64,000 nt of DNA from an uncultured Pseudomonadales bacterium (lineage in GTDB: Bacteria; Pseudomonadota; Gammaproteobacteria; Pseudomonadales; Azotimanducaceae), in NCBI GenBank assembly GCA_958295875.1, contig OY282379.1, forward strand, positions 1,488,001 to 1,552,000, read 5' to 3'. This document shows, in pieces, positions 1-6,367 of this stretch (position 1 is the stretch's first letter; each line of letters begins with the position of its first letter). The translations under genes and the position numbers were made by a program. The notes beneath the pieces are model-generated. The model saw only the letters and a list, made by a program, of their open reading frames with translations, searched no databases and was not told the origin of the DNA.

Positions 1-549
1 TCTTGTCCAGCGTGTGCGCCCACAACCGCTGGTGCGCGAACGCGGGCAGCGCCACAGGATGACCGCCGGCATCCAGCATCACGCCGGTCACGTCGTCGGC
101 GAGCAAGGGGTAGCCGCGCTCGACGAGCGCCGCGGCCAGCGAAGACTTGCCGATGCCACTCCGACCGAGCAGCAGCACCGCGCCGGCCTCGGTGGCGACG
201 GCGGCGGCGTGCAGCGCGGCCACGCCGCGCTGCTGCAGGAGAGTGGTGAACGGGAGGCCGGCGCAGAAGAGGCCGACGACGTCATCGTCGCCCCCGATCG
301 GCTCGATCAACACGTCCCGGCCATTGGTGACCAGATATCGGGCGACGCCTTCGACAAGCATGAGAAGGCGCCGGACCGGACTTCTCCGATGGGCGTGCGG
401 GTGACGTTGCCGGGGCCGGCAGGGAGTGTTGCGGGAACGGCGCCGAGGCGAACCGTCACGTCGGGTTCGGCGGAGGGTCCGGGCAGTGGCTCGAACGGCA
501 GGGCGATGGCCGAGCACACCCGCAGGCCGTAGGCCCCGTATTCTCGCAC
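1..549 (-). CDS. HPr-kinase-like RiPP (lasso peptide) kinase, partial, apparent frameshift
   Basis: The gene reads leftward and continues beyond base 1. It starts at GTG 549 and opens with a YGLRV...PLPFEPLP segment typical of HprK-like kinases found in lasso peptide clusters. The rest follows in another frame: VEGVARYLV, HAAAV, the P-loop GRSGIGKSS (about 126-152) and the HprK-type LADDV. The frame changes at about 359-363; one extra C there would join GAF to LMLVEG. This is either an assembly error or a real one-base deletion. If it is real, a shorter product could start at ATG 361 and still keep the P-loop. In the family, homologues such as the paeninodin kinase phosphorylate serine in the precursor tail. 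It sits 43 bases after the precursor gene. A role as a true HprK/P of sugar regulation is unlikely, because no PTS gene is near. Confidence 0.75.
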
Positions 550-592
550 CGGCCCGCTTGAGAGTTGTTGTATATCGGGTCTTCGCAGGTGC

Positions 593-766
593 TTAGAGGG
601 AGTCGTCGTATGCAGAGTCTTCGACGGTGGAGGAGGACTTTTGCAGGGTCGATTCGAAAACGTTGCCCTCGGTCGTGATGGTGGGCTTGGACCAAGGCCG
701 TTTCTCTGGCGTGTCCGCTACGACGTCCGCCGAATCGAGAGGCTTTGCCTCTTTTTGGTCATTCAC
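593..766 (-). CDS. Candidate lasso peptide precursor (57 aa)
   Basis: The start is GTG 766, preceded by GAGGGAAGG five bases upstream. A longer in-frame extension to GTG 820 lacks such a site. The leader contains W25-x2-P28-x-I30-x3-G34-x5-T40, the lasso leader pattern (usually Y-x2-P-x-L-x3-G-x5-T) bound by the B1/RRE protein. With Thr at position -2, cleavage after Leu41 leaves a 16-residue core, QKSSSTVEDSAYDDSL. Glu8 or Asp9 of this core could close an 8- or 9-residue macrolactam, and Tyr12 could act as a plug. An N-terminal Gln is unusual, since Gly is commonest. The core is rich in Ser and acidic residues and ends Ser-Leu. It lies between a cyclase-like gene and a kinase-like gene. The leader pattern and context are seen directly; the core assignment is inference. 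Confidence 0.7.
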   Translation of the reverse strand: MNDQKEAKPLDSADVVADTPEKRPWSKPTITTEGNVFESTLQKSSSTVEDSAYDDSL

Positions 767-771
767 AACGG

Positions 772-780
772 CCTTCCCTC
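772..780 (-). promoter_or_regulatory. Ribosome binding site of the lasso precursor
   Basis: On the minus strand this reads GAGGGAAGG, five bases before GTG 766. It fixes the start at the GTG of a 57-residue peptide rather than at GTG 820. Confidence 0.65.
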
Positions 781-854
781 GTCCACAAGGATCTGCGACA
801 AACACTGATAACCATAACACGACGGCGGCAACAATTGGCCCCTCTTGGTCGGAG

Positions 855-893
855 CCGCTCCCCGCCAGTAGCGGAATCCGGGCGGCGTAGCGG
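855..893 (-). terminator. Imperfect hairpin just after the cyclase gene
   Basis: Arms CCGCT..CCGCC and GGCGG..AGCGG face each other across about 14 bases, beginning 6 bases after the cyclase stop codon. No T-run follows, so this is not a classical intrinsic terminator. It could be a weak attenuator or an mRNA-stabilising stem that lets the short precursor RNA accumulate separately from the cyclase message. Confidence 0.3.
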
Positions 894-899
894 TCCCGC

Positions 900-2765
900 T
901 CAGAAGTCGAGTAGCGTCAGTGCGTTTATGATGGGTTTGGGGCGTGGCTTCGCCCGGAAGCGGGCGGCGTCCAGGCGCTCCCACAGGCGCGGCATGTCGA
1001 CGTAGCGGGCACGCGCGGGCGGGCGGGCGGCCAGCAAGCGCCGGATCATGGGAAACGCCTCCACGAAGGCATCCATCAACGCCTCGTAGCGAGCCGCATC
1101 GTTCGCGCCCCGGCTCCAGCAGACCTCCGGCGGGAGCACCGCCCGCAATCCGTGGCGAAACAGCCAGCGGCCCCAGCGTCCGCGCCGGAACTGTTCGGGC
1201 GGCAGCCCCAAGGCGAACTCCAATAGCCGCCGGTCCAGCAGCGGGTAACGATACTCGATGCCCCGCCGCGCGCCGCTCGCCGCCCACCCCTCGATGCGCG
1301 CGCTCAGAGGCTCGGCTTGCAGATGCTGCAATTGCGTGGGCCGTACCCCGACCGCCCGCCTCCGCGATGTGGCCAGAGGCTTCGCCCGCCGCGCGAACGC
1401 CGGGTCTATGAGCCAACGCCGATACATCCCCTTGCCGGCACGCAGCCGACGGAGCGTGAACGGCAGAGCGGGATGCAGGAGCGGCAGCACGATGTCCGCC
1501 AGAAAACGCGGCGCCCAGGCGTCCTGAGCACGGCATTCGGCGGCGAGCCGCCGCCAGCGTCCGCTCAACAGCAAGTGCTGCCAGTACCCCCAACCGTGGA
1601 ACGACACGCACTGGTCCCCGCCCCAGCCTGACAGCAGCACCCGCACGCCCCGCGCCGCGGCGTGGCGCTGCACGACCTCCTCGTTCAGGTGAACCTGCAC
1701 CCCAGGCAGGGTCCCGTCGTGCCGCAGCACGTCCAAGACGTCGTCGGGGGTCGGCGCGCCGTGGCAGGTCTGCAATCCCTCTTGGGCGCACACCGCATCG
1801 ACCAAGGCGTATTCCCGTGCGTGCTCCGGCTTCGGCGGCTTGGCGCCAGGCTCCGGCAGCCACGTGAAGGCGAGCGGCGGCGGGTGTCCTCGACGCCGCA
1901 TCTCGCGCGCGGCGAGCACCGCAACGCTGGACGAATCCAGGCCGCCGCTCAGATGCACGCCCACGGGGCCGCCGTGCAGGCGGTCGCGCACCGCCTGCGT
2001 GTAGAGGTCAAGAAACTGTTCCGCATAGGCGTCGTCCGATGCGGGCTGCGCTGCCGGCGTCCGCTCGGGATGCCAGTACTGCTCGATTCGCGCCCGGGGG
2101 CCGCCCGATCCATTCTCGGGCCGCCCCGCCTCGACGGTGAGCGTATGGCCCGGCGGCAGTTTGCGTACCGCGGCGAAGAAGGTGCGGGTGCCGCTGCGCA
2201 GCGCCTCGACGGTCAGATGGGTAGCCACCACCCGTTCGTCCAGCGCATCAGAAACGTCCGGCGCGGCAAGCACCGCTTCCACGGCGCTGGCGAAGACGAA
2301 GCGCCGCGTCGTCAGCGCGTAATAGAAGGGCCGGGCGCCGATGTGGTCCCGGGCGCAGAACAGCGTGCGCTGCTTGGCGTCCCATACGGCGAAGGCGTAG
2401 TCGCCGAGCAGGTGGTGCGGGCAGTCCCGGCCCCAGCGCATGAAGGCCCGGAGGATCAGCTCCGCATCGGCGAGGCCGGCGCGCTCGGGAAGGGGAACGC
2501 CGAGCGCATCGCAGAGCGCGCCGCGGTCGTCGAGACGGGCATCCGCGGCCACCACGAGGCCGGCGCCGTGGTCAACGGGGAACGGGCGCGCGGGGCGGCC
2601 GGACGGGTCGGGCGCCGGGCTTGGCGCGCCCCGGCGCCCGAGGCCGATCCCGCCTTCCGTCCACGTCGCGCGTTCCGGTCCGCGGTCGGCGAGCGCGGCC
2701 AGCATGGCGTCCAGCGCCTCCGCGCCGCTCGCCCCGCCCACGGTTCCGCAGATTGCGATCGTCAT
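900..2765 (-). CDS. Asparagine-synthase-like lasso macrolactam cyclase (C protein)
   Basis: This 621-residue protein has the two-domain layout of class B asparagine synthetase: an N-terminal glutaminase-like half and a C-terminal ATP-pyrophosphatase half. The synthetase half has the PP-loop SGGLDSSS at residues 273-280 and LLSGWGGDQ at 377-385, which bind ATP. A working glutaminase needs Cys immediately after Met. Here the start is MTIAICG, so the catalytic N-terminal Cys is absent, as in lasso cyclases of the McjC type, which adenylate an Asp/Glu side chain rather than use glutamine ammonia. It is first in a minus-strand run followed by the precursor (593-766) and the kinase (1-549). A housekeeping asparagine synthetase is the alternative, made less likely by the missing Cys and the neighbours. 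Confidence 0.8.
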   Translation of the reverse strand: MTIAICGTVGGASGAEALDAMLAALADRGPERATWTEGGIGLGRRGAPSPAPDPSGRPARPFPVDHGAGLVVAADARLDDRGALCDALGVPLPERAGLADAELILRAFMRWGRDCPHHLLGDYAFAVWDAKQRTLFCARDHIGARPFYYALTTRRFVFASAVEAVLAAPDVSDALDERVVATHLTVEALRSGTRTFFAAVRKLPPGHTLTVEAGRPENGSGGPRARIEQYWHPERTPAAQPASDDAYAEQFLDLYTQAVRDRLHGGPVGVHLSGGLDSSSVAVLAAREMRRRGHPPPLAFTWLPEPGAKPPKPEHAREYALVDAVCAQEGLQTCHGAPTPDDVLDVLRHDGTLPGVQVHLNEEVVQRHAAARGVRVLLSGWGGDQCVSFHGWGYWQHLLLSGRWRRLAAECRAQDAWAPRFLADIVLPLLHPALPFTLRRLRAGKGMYRRWLIDPAFARRAKPLATSRRRAVGVRPTQLQHLQAEPLSARIEGWAASGARRGIEYRYPLLDRRLLEFALGLPPEQFRRGRWGRWLFRHGLRAVLPPEVCWSRGANDAARYEALMDAFVEAFPMIRRLLAARPPARARYVDMPRLWERLDAARFRAKPRPKPIINALTLLDF

Positions 2766-2894
2766 GGCGAAGCCGGGCTAGTCATCTCCAACGACCGTCC
2801 ACACTACCCAAATATTCGACGCAGCGCCCACTTTCCGCCTTGTCCAACGAGAAGCGAGCCTCAAGGGGCGGATTCGGGATCACCGGAGGATGAT

Positions 2895-3111
2895 CGTGAC
2901 AATGGCGCCGCCACCGCGTTCATCCGCCGGCCCCTGCTCTACCTAAGCGCCCTCCTACGGCATCGGCGCCCTGGAAGGCCCCCTCGGGACGCTGTTCGAC
3001 AGCTACGGGAGCAAGCTGGAATTGGATTGGATGGCGCCCCCGTTCATCCTAGGCCTCGCCGGCGCCTTCCTCGCCACGCGCACGCGCTTGAAGAGCCTGG
3101 CGGTGGCGTGA
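2895..3111 (+). pseudogene. Remnant of a transporter-like C-terminus (possibly MFS)
   Basis: Two short frames join into a coherent membrane-protein tail. The first, about 2910-2955, reads AFIRRPLLYLSALL. The second, 2956-3111, reads YGIGALEGPLGTLFDSYGSK and later FILGLAGAFLATRTRLK, ending at TGA 3109-3111. A TAA upstream in the second frame and the shift between frames show it is broken. The hydrophobic stretch, G/P-rich loop and basic end resemble the last helices of a major facilitator transporter, but only about 65 residues survive and the family assignment is tentative. The N-terminal part is absent from the window. Confidence 0.45.
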
Positions 3112-3207
3112 GCAGATCTTCACGATTTCGTCAGCCGACGACGCCAACGGGCCACTATGTCGGCAAGCGCTCTATATTGTCTCCTGGATCGAGAGGTGTC
3201 ATCGTGA

Positions 3208-3432
3208 ATGTGCTCGCCGCTAAGAGAGATGTGTTTGGCCAGCCGATCCACACCCGGCCACGACGGCACCAAAAAGTCCGGCGCGAAGAACTGTGACATT
3301 CCCGTGCCAGATGGGTTGTTCGAGCACGTTGTGTACATCGACATAGGACGGTCCATGCTTCGACGGTTTCAGATGAACGGCCAAACGCTCGAGGCGGAAG
3401 GCGTTACCGATCGGCTGATGCTCACGTATTGA
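3208..3432 (+). pseudogene. Short unidentified ORF, possible transposase fragment
   Basis: The frame encodes 74 residues and I do not recognise the family. The flanking text is suggestive. After the TGA at 3430-3432 the same frame continues as LWDVKGIVDMVEAPAPKPG and then FVGRIGEKDGG. This resembles the tail of some transposases (LWxVxDIVxLVE...KxGPYxKK), with GVTDRL just before the stop. An upstream GTG at 3204 reads VNVLAAKRDVFGQP in another frame. I treat the segment as decayed; a small real protein is possible. Confidence 0.25.
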
Positions 3433-3553
3433 CTGGCGGCGTTGCCAAACAGACTTTGGGATGTGAAGGGCATCGTGGACATGGTGGAAGCCCCAGCACC
3501 GAAGCCGGGCTTCGTGGGCCGTATCGGCGAAAAAGACGGCGGATGCCCGCACG

Positions 3554-3564
3554 CCCCCCCCCCC
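3554..3564. repeat. Homopolymer run of 11 C
   Basis: Eleven consecutive C lie 9 bases upstream of the CIRCE/promoter of rpoH. Such tracts are prone to slippage and sequencing error. No open reading frame of certain reality crosses it. Confidence 0.8.
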
Positions 3565-3573
3565 GCACGCGGT

Positions 3574-3600
3574 TTGGCACTCTCTTGCACAGAGTGCTAA
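3574..3600 (+). promoter_or_regulatory. CIRCE element (HrcA operator) upstream of rpoH
   Basis: The arms TTGGCACTC and GAGTGCTAA are separated by nine bases. The consensus is TTAGCACTC-N9-GAGTGCTAA, so the site matches at 17 of 18 arm positions. In the family, HrcA dimers bind this inverted repeat and repress heat-shock genes until chaperone demand rises. The site overlaps the predicted -35 and touches the -10 of the rpoH promoter, which fits direct repression. The hrcA gene itself is not in the window. Confidence 0.85.
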
Positions 3601-3603
3601 AAT
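3574..3603 (+). promoter_or_regulatory. Predicted sigma-70-type promoter of rpoH
   Basis: The -35 is TTGGCA (3574-3579) and the -10 is TAAAAT (3598-3603), with an 18-base spacer; each hexamer matches 5 of 6 consensus bases. Transcription would start near 3610, giving a leader of about 24 bases before ATG 3634. The promoter is embedded in the CIRCE operator. Confidence 0.6.
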
Positions 3604-3633
3604 CCCCTTCAAGCACTTTCGGAGGACATGGCG

Positions 3634-4497
3634 ATGACCTCGAACGTCCTTTCTCTGCACAGCCTGTCGCCGGGCCGCGATTTGGAGGCGTACATCCAAA
3701 CGGTGAACGCTTTCCCCGTGCTGGACGCGCAAAAGGAGCGCGAACTGGCGGAGCGCTTCTACTACGAAGACGACTTGGAGGCCGCCAGGGAACTGGTGTT
3801 GAGCCACCTGCGCTTCGTCATCCACATGGCGCGCAGCTACGCCGGCTACGGCCTGCCCCAGGGAGACCTCATCCAAGAAGGCAACGTGGGCCTCATGAAG
3901 GCCGTCAAGCGCTTCAACCCAGAGGTTGGCGTGCGCCTCGTGTCGTTCGCGGTGCATTGGATCAAGGCGGAAATGCACGAGTACATCCTGCGCAACTGGC
4001 GCATCGTGAAGGTCGCCACCACCAAGGCGCAGCGCAAGCTCTTCTTCAACCTGCGCAGCAACAAGAAGCGGCTGGGTTGGCTGAGCCAAGCGGAAGTGGA
4101 GGATGTCGCCAAAGACCTTGGCGTGGCGCCGGAAGTCGTCACGCAGATGGAAGGCCGCATGGCCGCCCAAGACATGGCGTTCGACGGCGCCATGGACGAC
4201 GATGGGGACGATTACATCGCCGCGCCGGCGCAGTTCCTGGGCGACGAGGCGGCGAACCCCGCGGAGTTGGTCGCGGCAGAGGATTGGGCGGATGAATCCA
4301 CCAAGCAGCTCTATGCCGCCTTGGACGGCTTGGATGAGCGCAGCAAGGACATCCTGCGTTCGCGCTGGCTCGATGAAAACAAGACGACGTTGCGCGAGTT
4401 GGCCGACAAGTACGGGGTGTCGGCGGAACGCGTCCGGCAATTGGAGGCCGGCGCCATGAAGAAGCTCCGCGCCGCCATGAACTTGGCAACGGCCTAG
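3634..4497 (+). CDS. rpoH: RNA polymerase sigma-32 (heat-shock sigma factor)
   Basis: The 287-residue product matches RpoH along its whole length. It has the region 2 block ([59 protein letters not shown]), the diagnostic RpoH box QRKLFFNLR, and a C-terminal helix-turn-helix ([20 protein letters not shown]). It directs polymerase to chaperone and protease promoters. Two in-frame ATGs compete. GGAGG at 3621-3625 is only two bases from ATG 3628 but eight from ATG 3634, and 3634 also matches where homologues begin, so I use 3634. Expression is likely repressed by HrcA through the overlapping CIRCE site. The TAG stop is in the same frame as trmB. Confidence 0.95.
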   Translation: MTSNVLSLHSLSPGRDLEAYIQTVNAFPVLDAQKERELAERFYYEDDLEAARELVLSHLRFVIHMARSYAGYGLPQGDLIQEGNVGLMKAVKRFNPEVGVRLVSFAVHWIKAEMHEYILRNWRIVKVATTKAQRKLFFNLRSNKKRLGWLSQAEVEDVAKDLGVAPEVVTQMEGRMAAQDMAFDGAMDDDGDDYIAAPAQFLGDEAANPAELVAAEDWADESTKQLYAALDGLDERSKDILRSRWLDENKTTLRELADKYGVSAERVRQLEAGAMKKLRAAMNLATA

Positions 4498-4533
4498 ACG
4501 CCCGCGGCGGCGCTAGGCTGCCCGCCGCCGCCC

Positions 4534-5217
4534 ATCCACGCCATCGACCGCCGCACCTACATCCGCCGCCGCGGGCAACTGACGAAGGCGCAGCGGCGCG
4601 CACTGGCCGAATCTGCCCATCGCTATCGCCTGCCGGATTTCCGCGCCTTGACGCCTCCCATCATGGTGGAGGTCGGCTTCGGCGGCGGCCAAGCGCTGGC
4701 CGAGTTCGCGGCCACCCACCCAAGCTGGCAATGCGTCGGCATCGAGCTGTATCAGCCGGGCATCGGCGCGCTGACGCTGCAATGCGAGGCGCGCGGCTTG
4801 GACAATGTGTGGTTCGTTGAAGACAACGTCCGTCTCGTGCTGCCGAGCTGGCCGGCGGCAAGCGTCGCGTTCGTCGCCATCTACTTTCCGGACCCGTGGC
4901 CCAAGGCGCGCCATCACAAGCGCCGCTTGGTGCAGCCTAGCTTCGTGCGCGAAATTGTCCGCGTGTTGGAACCGGGCGGGCGCTTGGCGCTGGCCACGGA
5001 TTGGGAACACTACGCTGAGCAGATGCTGGCCGTATGCGATGCGGCGCCGGCCCTCGTCAACGAGGCTGGCGCCGGTTGTTTCTCGCTCCCTGCGGCGGCG
5101 CCGCGCCCGGCAACCCGCTTTGAGCAGCGCGGGCTCGCGCTGGGGCACGACATTCGAGACCTGCTGTACCGCAAACGCGTCGACAACGACAACGCCGGCC
5201 ACACGCCGCCGAGCTAG
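4534..5217 (+). CDS. trmB: tRNA (guanine-N7-)-methyltransferase
   Basis: TrmB makes m7G46 in tRNA with S-adenosylmethionine. The SAM-binding block VEVGFGGGQALAEFA, the family motif YFPDPWPKARHHKRRLVQ and the C-terminal TRFEQRG are present. The conserved N-terminal segment IRRRGQLTKAQRRALAE lies upstream of the first standard start (TTG 4648), so the true protein begins earlier. From the rpoH stop (4495-4497, same frame) to 4648 there is no ATG, GTG or TTG. ATC 4534 or ATC 4543 are the only near-cognate choices just before the conserved part, and I use 4534 provisionally. Alternatives are an N-terminally shortened protein from 4648 or a sequence error. It converges on hemW and shares its stop tetramer CTAG. 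Confidence 0.85.
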   Translation: MHAIDRRTYIRRRGQLTKAQRRALAESAHRYRLPDFRALTPPIMVEVGFGGGQALAEFAATHPSWQCVGIELYQPGIGALTLQCEARGLDNVWFVEDNVRLVLPSWPAASVAFVAIYFPDPWPKARHHKRRLVQPSFVREIVRVLEPGGRLALATDWEHYAEQMLAVCDAAPALVNEAGAGCFSLPAAAPRPATRFEQRGLALGHDIRDLLYRKRVDNDNAGHTPPS

Positions 5218-6341
5218 GCCGCCGCGCAATCCAGGAATCGCGCTACCACGGCATCCAAGTGGCGGTAGCCGAATGGCGTGAGCGCCAACCTGCCGTCGCG
5301 CGCCAAGCCCTCCTCCCGCAACCGCCGCACCGTGCCCTCGATGACACCGAACGCCAGCCCGGTGCGCTCCTCGAAGAGGCTCTCCGGCACGCCATCCGCC
5401 AAGCGCAGCGCGTTCATCATGAACTCCACGGGCAGGCTCTCGGCATCCACCGGCGCGTCCGTCGCAGACTGATCCTGCAGATAGCGGGCCGGCTTGGGCA
5501 GTTTCGCCGTCCTGACAATGCCCCGCCGCCCAGAGCGCTTGCCGTGCGCGCCGGCACCGATGCCGATGTAGTCACCGAAGGTCCAATAGTTGAGGTTGTG
5601 CCGCGCTTGCGAGCCGGGGCGCGCATAGGCCGACACCTCGTAGCGGGCAAAGCCCGCCGCGGCGAGCAACGCTTGCCCGGCCTCGGCCATGTCTGCCTGC
5701 AAGTCCACGGCCGGCAACCGCGGCGGGCGCCGCGCGAAGGCCGTGCCCGGCTCGATGGCGAGTTGGTACCAAGAGATGTGCGTCGGCCCAAGCGCCATGG
5801 CGCACCGCAAGTCTCCAAGCGCCTGCGCCACCGTCTGACCGGGCAGGCCAAACATCACGTCGATGTTGAACTCGGCGAAGCCGGCAGCATGGACGGCGGC
5901 CGCGGCGCGTTCCACCTCCTGCCCATCGTGAATGCGCCCCAAGCGGCGCAACTGCGCGTCATCAAAGGACTGCGCGCCCAACGAGACGCGGTTGATGCCG
6001 GCGTCCTTGTACGCGCGCATGTCGCCAGCGGCCTCCACGGTGCCGGGATTCGCCTCCATCGTCACTTCCATGTCCGGCGTCACGCCCACTGCGCTCAAGA
6101 CCTCCGCGAACGCGGACGGCGGAAACAGGCTCGGCGTGCCGCCCCCGAAGTACACCGAACGCAACGCCAAGGGGCCGCGCTCCCGCTCCACCGCAAAGTC
6201 CGCCTGCAGCGCCCGCACATAGTCCGCCACCGGCAAAGCGCTTTGGGAGACATGGGAGTTGAAGTCGCAGTACGGGCATTTGCGGACGCACCATGGAATA
6301 TGCACGTAGAGCCCGCTCATGGGCGTGGCTTCAAGTGGCAT
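5214..6341 (-). CDS. hemW: Radical SAM haem chaperone HemW
   Basis: The product of about 375 residues contains the radical SAM cluster motif CxxxCxxC in HIPWCVRKCPYCDFNSH near the start. It also has YFGGGTPSL, VTMEANPGT, SLGAQSFDD and FNIDVMFGLPGQT, all typical of HemW (formerly an oxygen-independent coproporphyrinogen oxidase homologue), which carries haem to target proteins. A start at ATG 6341 leaves a short lead before LYVHIPWC, as in homologues; ATG 6320 is also possible. The open frame extends further upstream but overlaps rdgB. It lies 26 bases after rdgB in one minus-strand operon (metX-metW-DUF4426-rdgB-hemW). Its stop overlaps that of trmB at CTAG 5214-5217. Confidence 0.93.
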   Translation of the reverse strand: MPLEATPMSGLYVHIPWCVRKCPYCDFNSHVSQSALPVADYVRALQADFAVERERGPLALRSVYFGGGTPSLFPPSAFAEVLSAVGVTPDMEVTMEANPGTVEAAGDMRAYKDAGINRVSLGAQSFDDAQLRRLGRIHDGQEVERAAAAVHAAGFAEFNIDVMFGLPGQTVAQALGDLRCAMALGPTHISWYQLAIEPGTAFARRPPRLPAVDLQADMAEAGQALLAAAGFARYEVSAYARPGSQARHNLNYWTFGDYIGIGAGAHGKRSGRRGIVRTAKLPKPARYLQDQSATDAPVDAESLPVEFMMNALRLADGVPESLFEERTGLAFGVIEGTVRRLREEGLARDGRLALTPFGYRHLDAVVARFLDCAAA

Positions 6342-6367
6342 ACCAGCGTCTTCACGGCCTCCTGCCT

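Larger units (their letters stand above)
2766..3573. other. Decayed strip between the RiPP cluster and rpoH
   Basis: About 800 bases hold no convincing intact gene. They contain a frameshifted transporter-like remnant (2895-3111), a short ORF with possible transposase-like flanks (3208-3545) and an 11-base C run (3554-3564). The strip looks like a junction between accessory DNA on the left and core chromosome on the right. Confidence 0.55.

Noticed and set aside
1..549. Housekeeping HPr kinase/phosphorylase role for the left-edge gene
   Set aside because: No PTS or HPr gene is nearby. The N-terminal YGLRV...PLPFE style and the adjacent precursor and cyclase fit a RiPP kinase better.
593..820. 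A 75-residue version of the precursor starting at GTG 820
   Set aside because: The extra 18 residues contain no leader feature, and there is no ribosome site before 820. A strong one precedes GTG 766.
1662..3296. A 544-codon plus-strand frame over the cyclase gene and the decayed strip
   Set aside because: Its first two thirds are antisense to the cyclase, and the remainder crosses several unrelated remnants. Composition and lack of motifs argue against a gene.
2895..3545. An intact MFS transporter or transposase in the strip before rpoH
   Set aside because: The recognisable segments are short, in several frames, and contain stops. I report only remnants.
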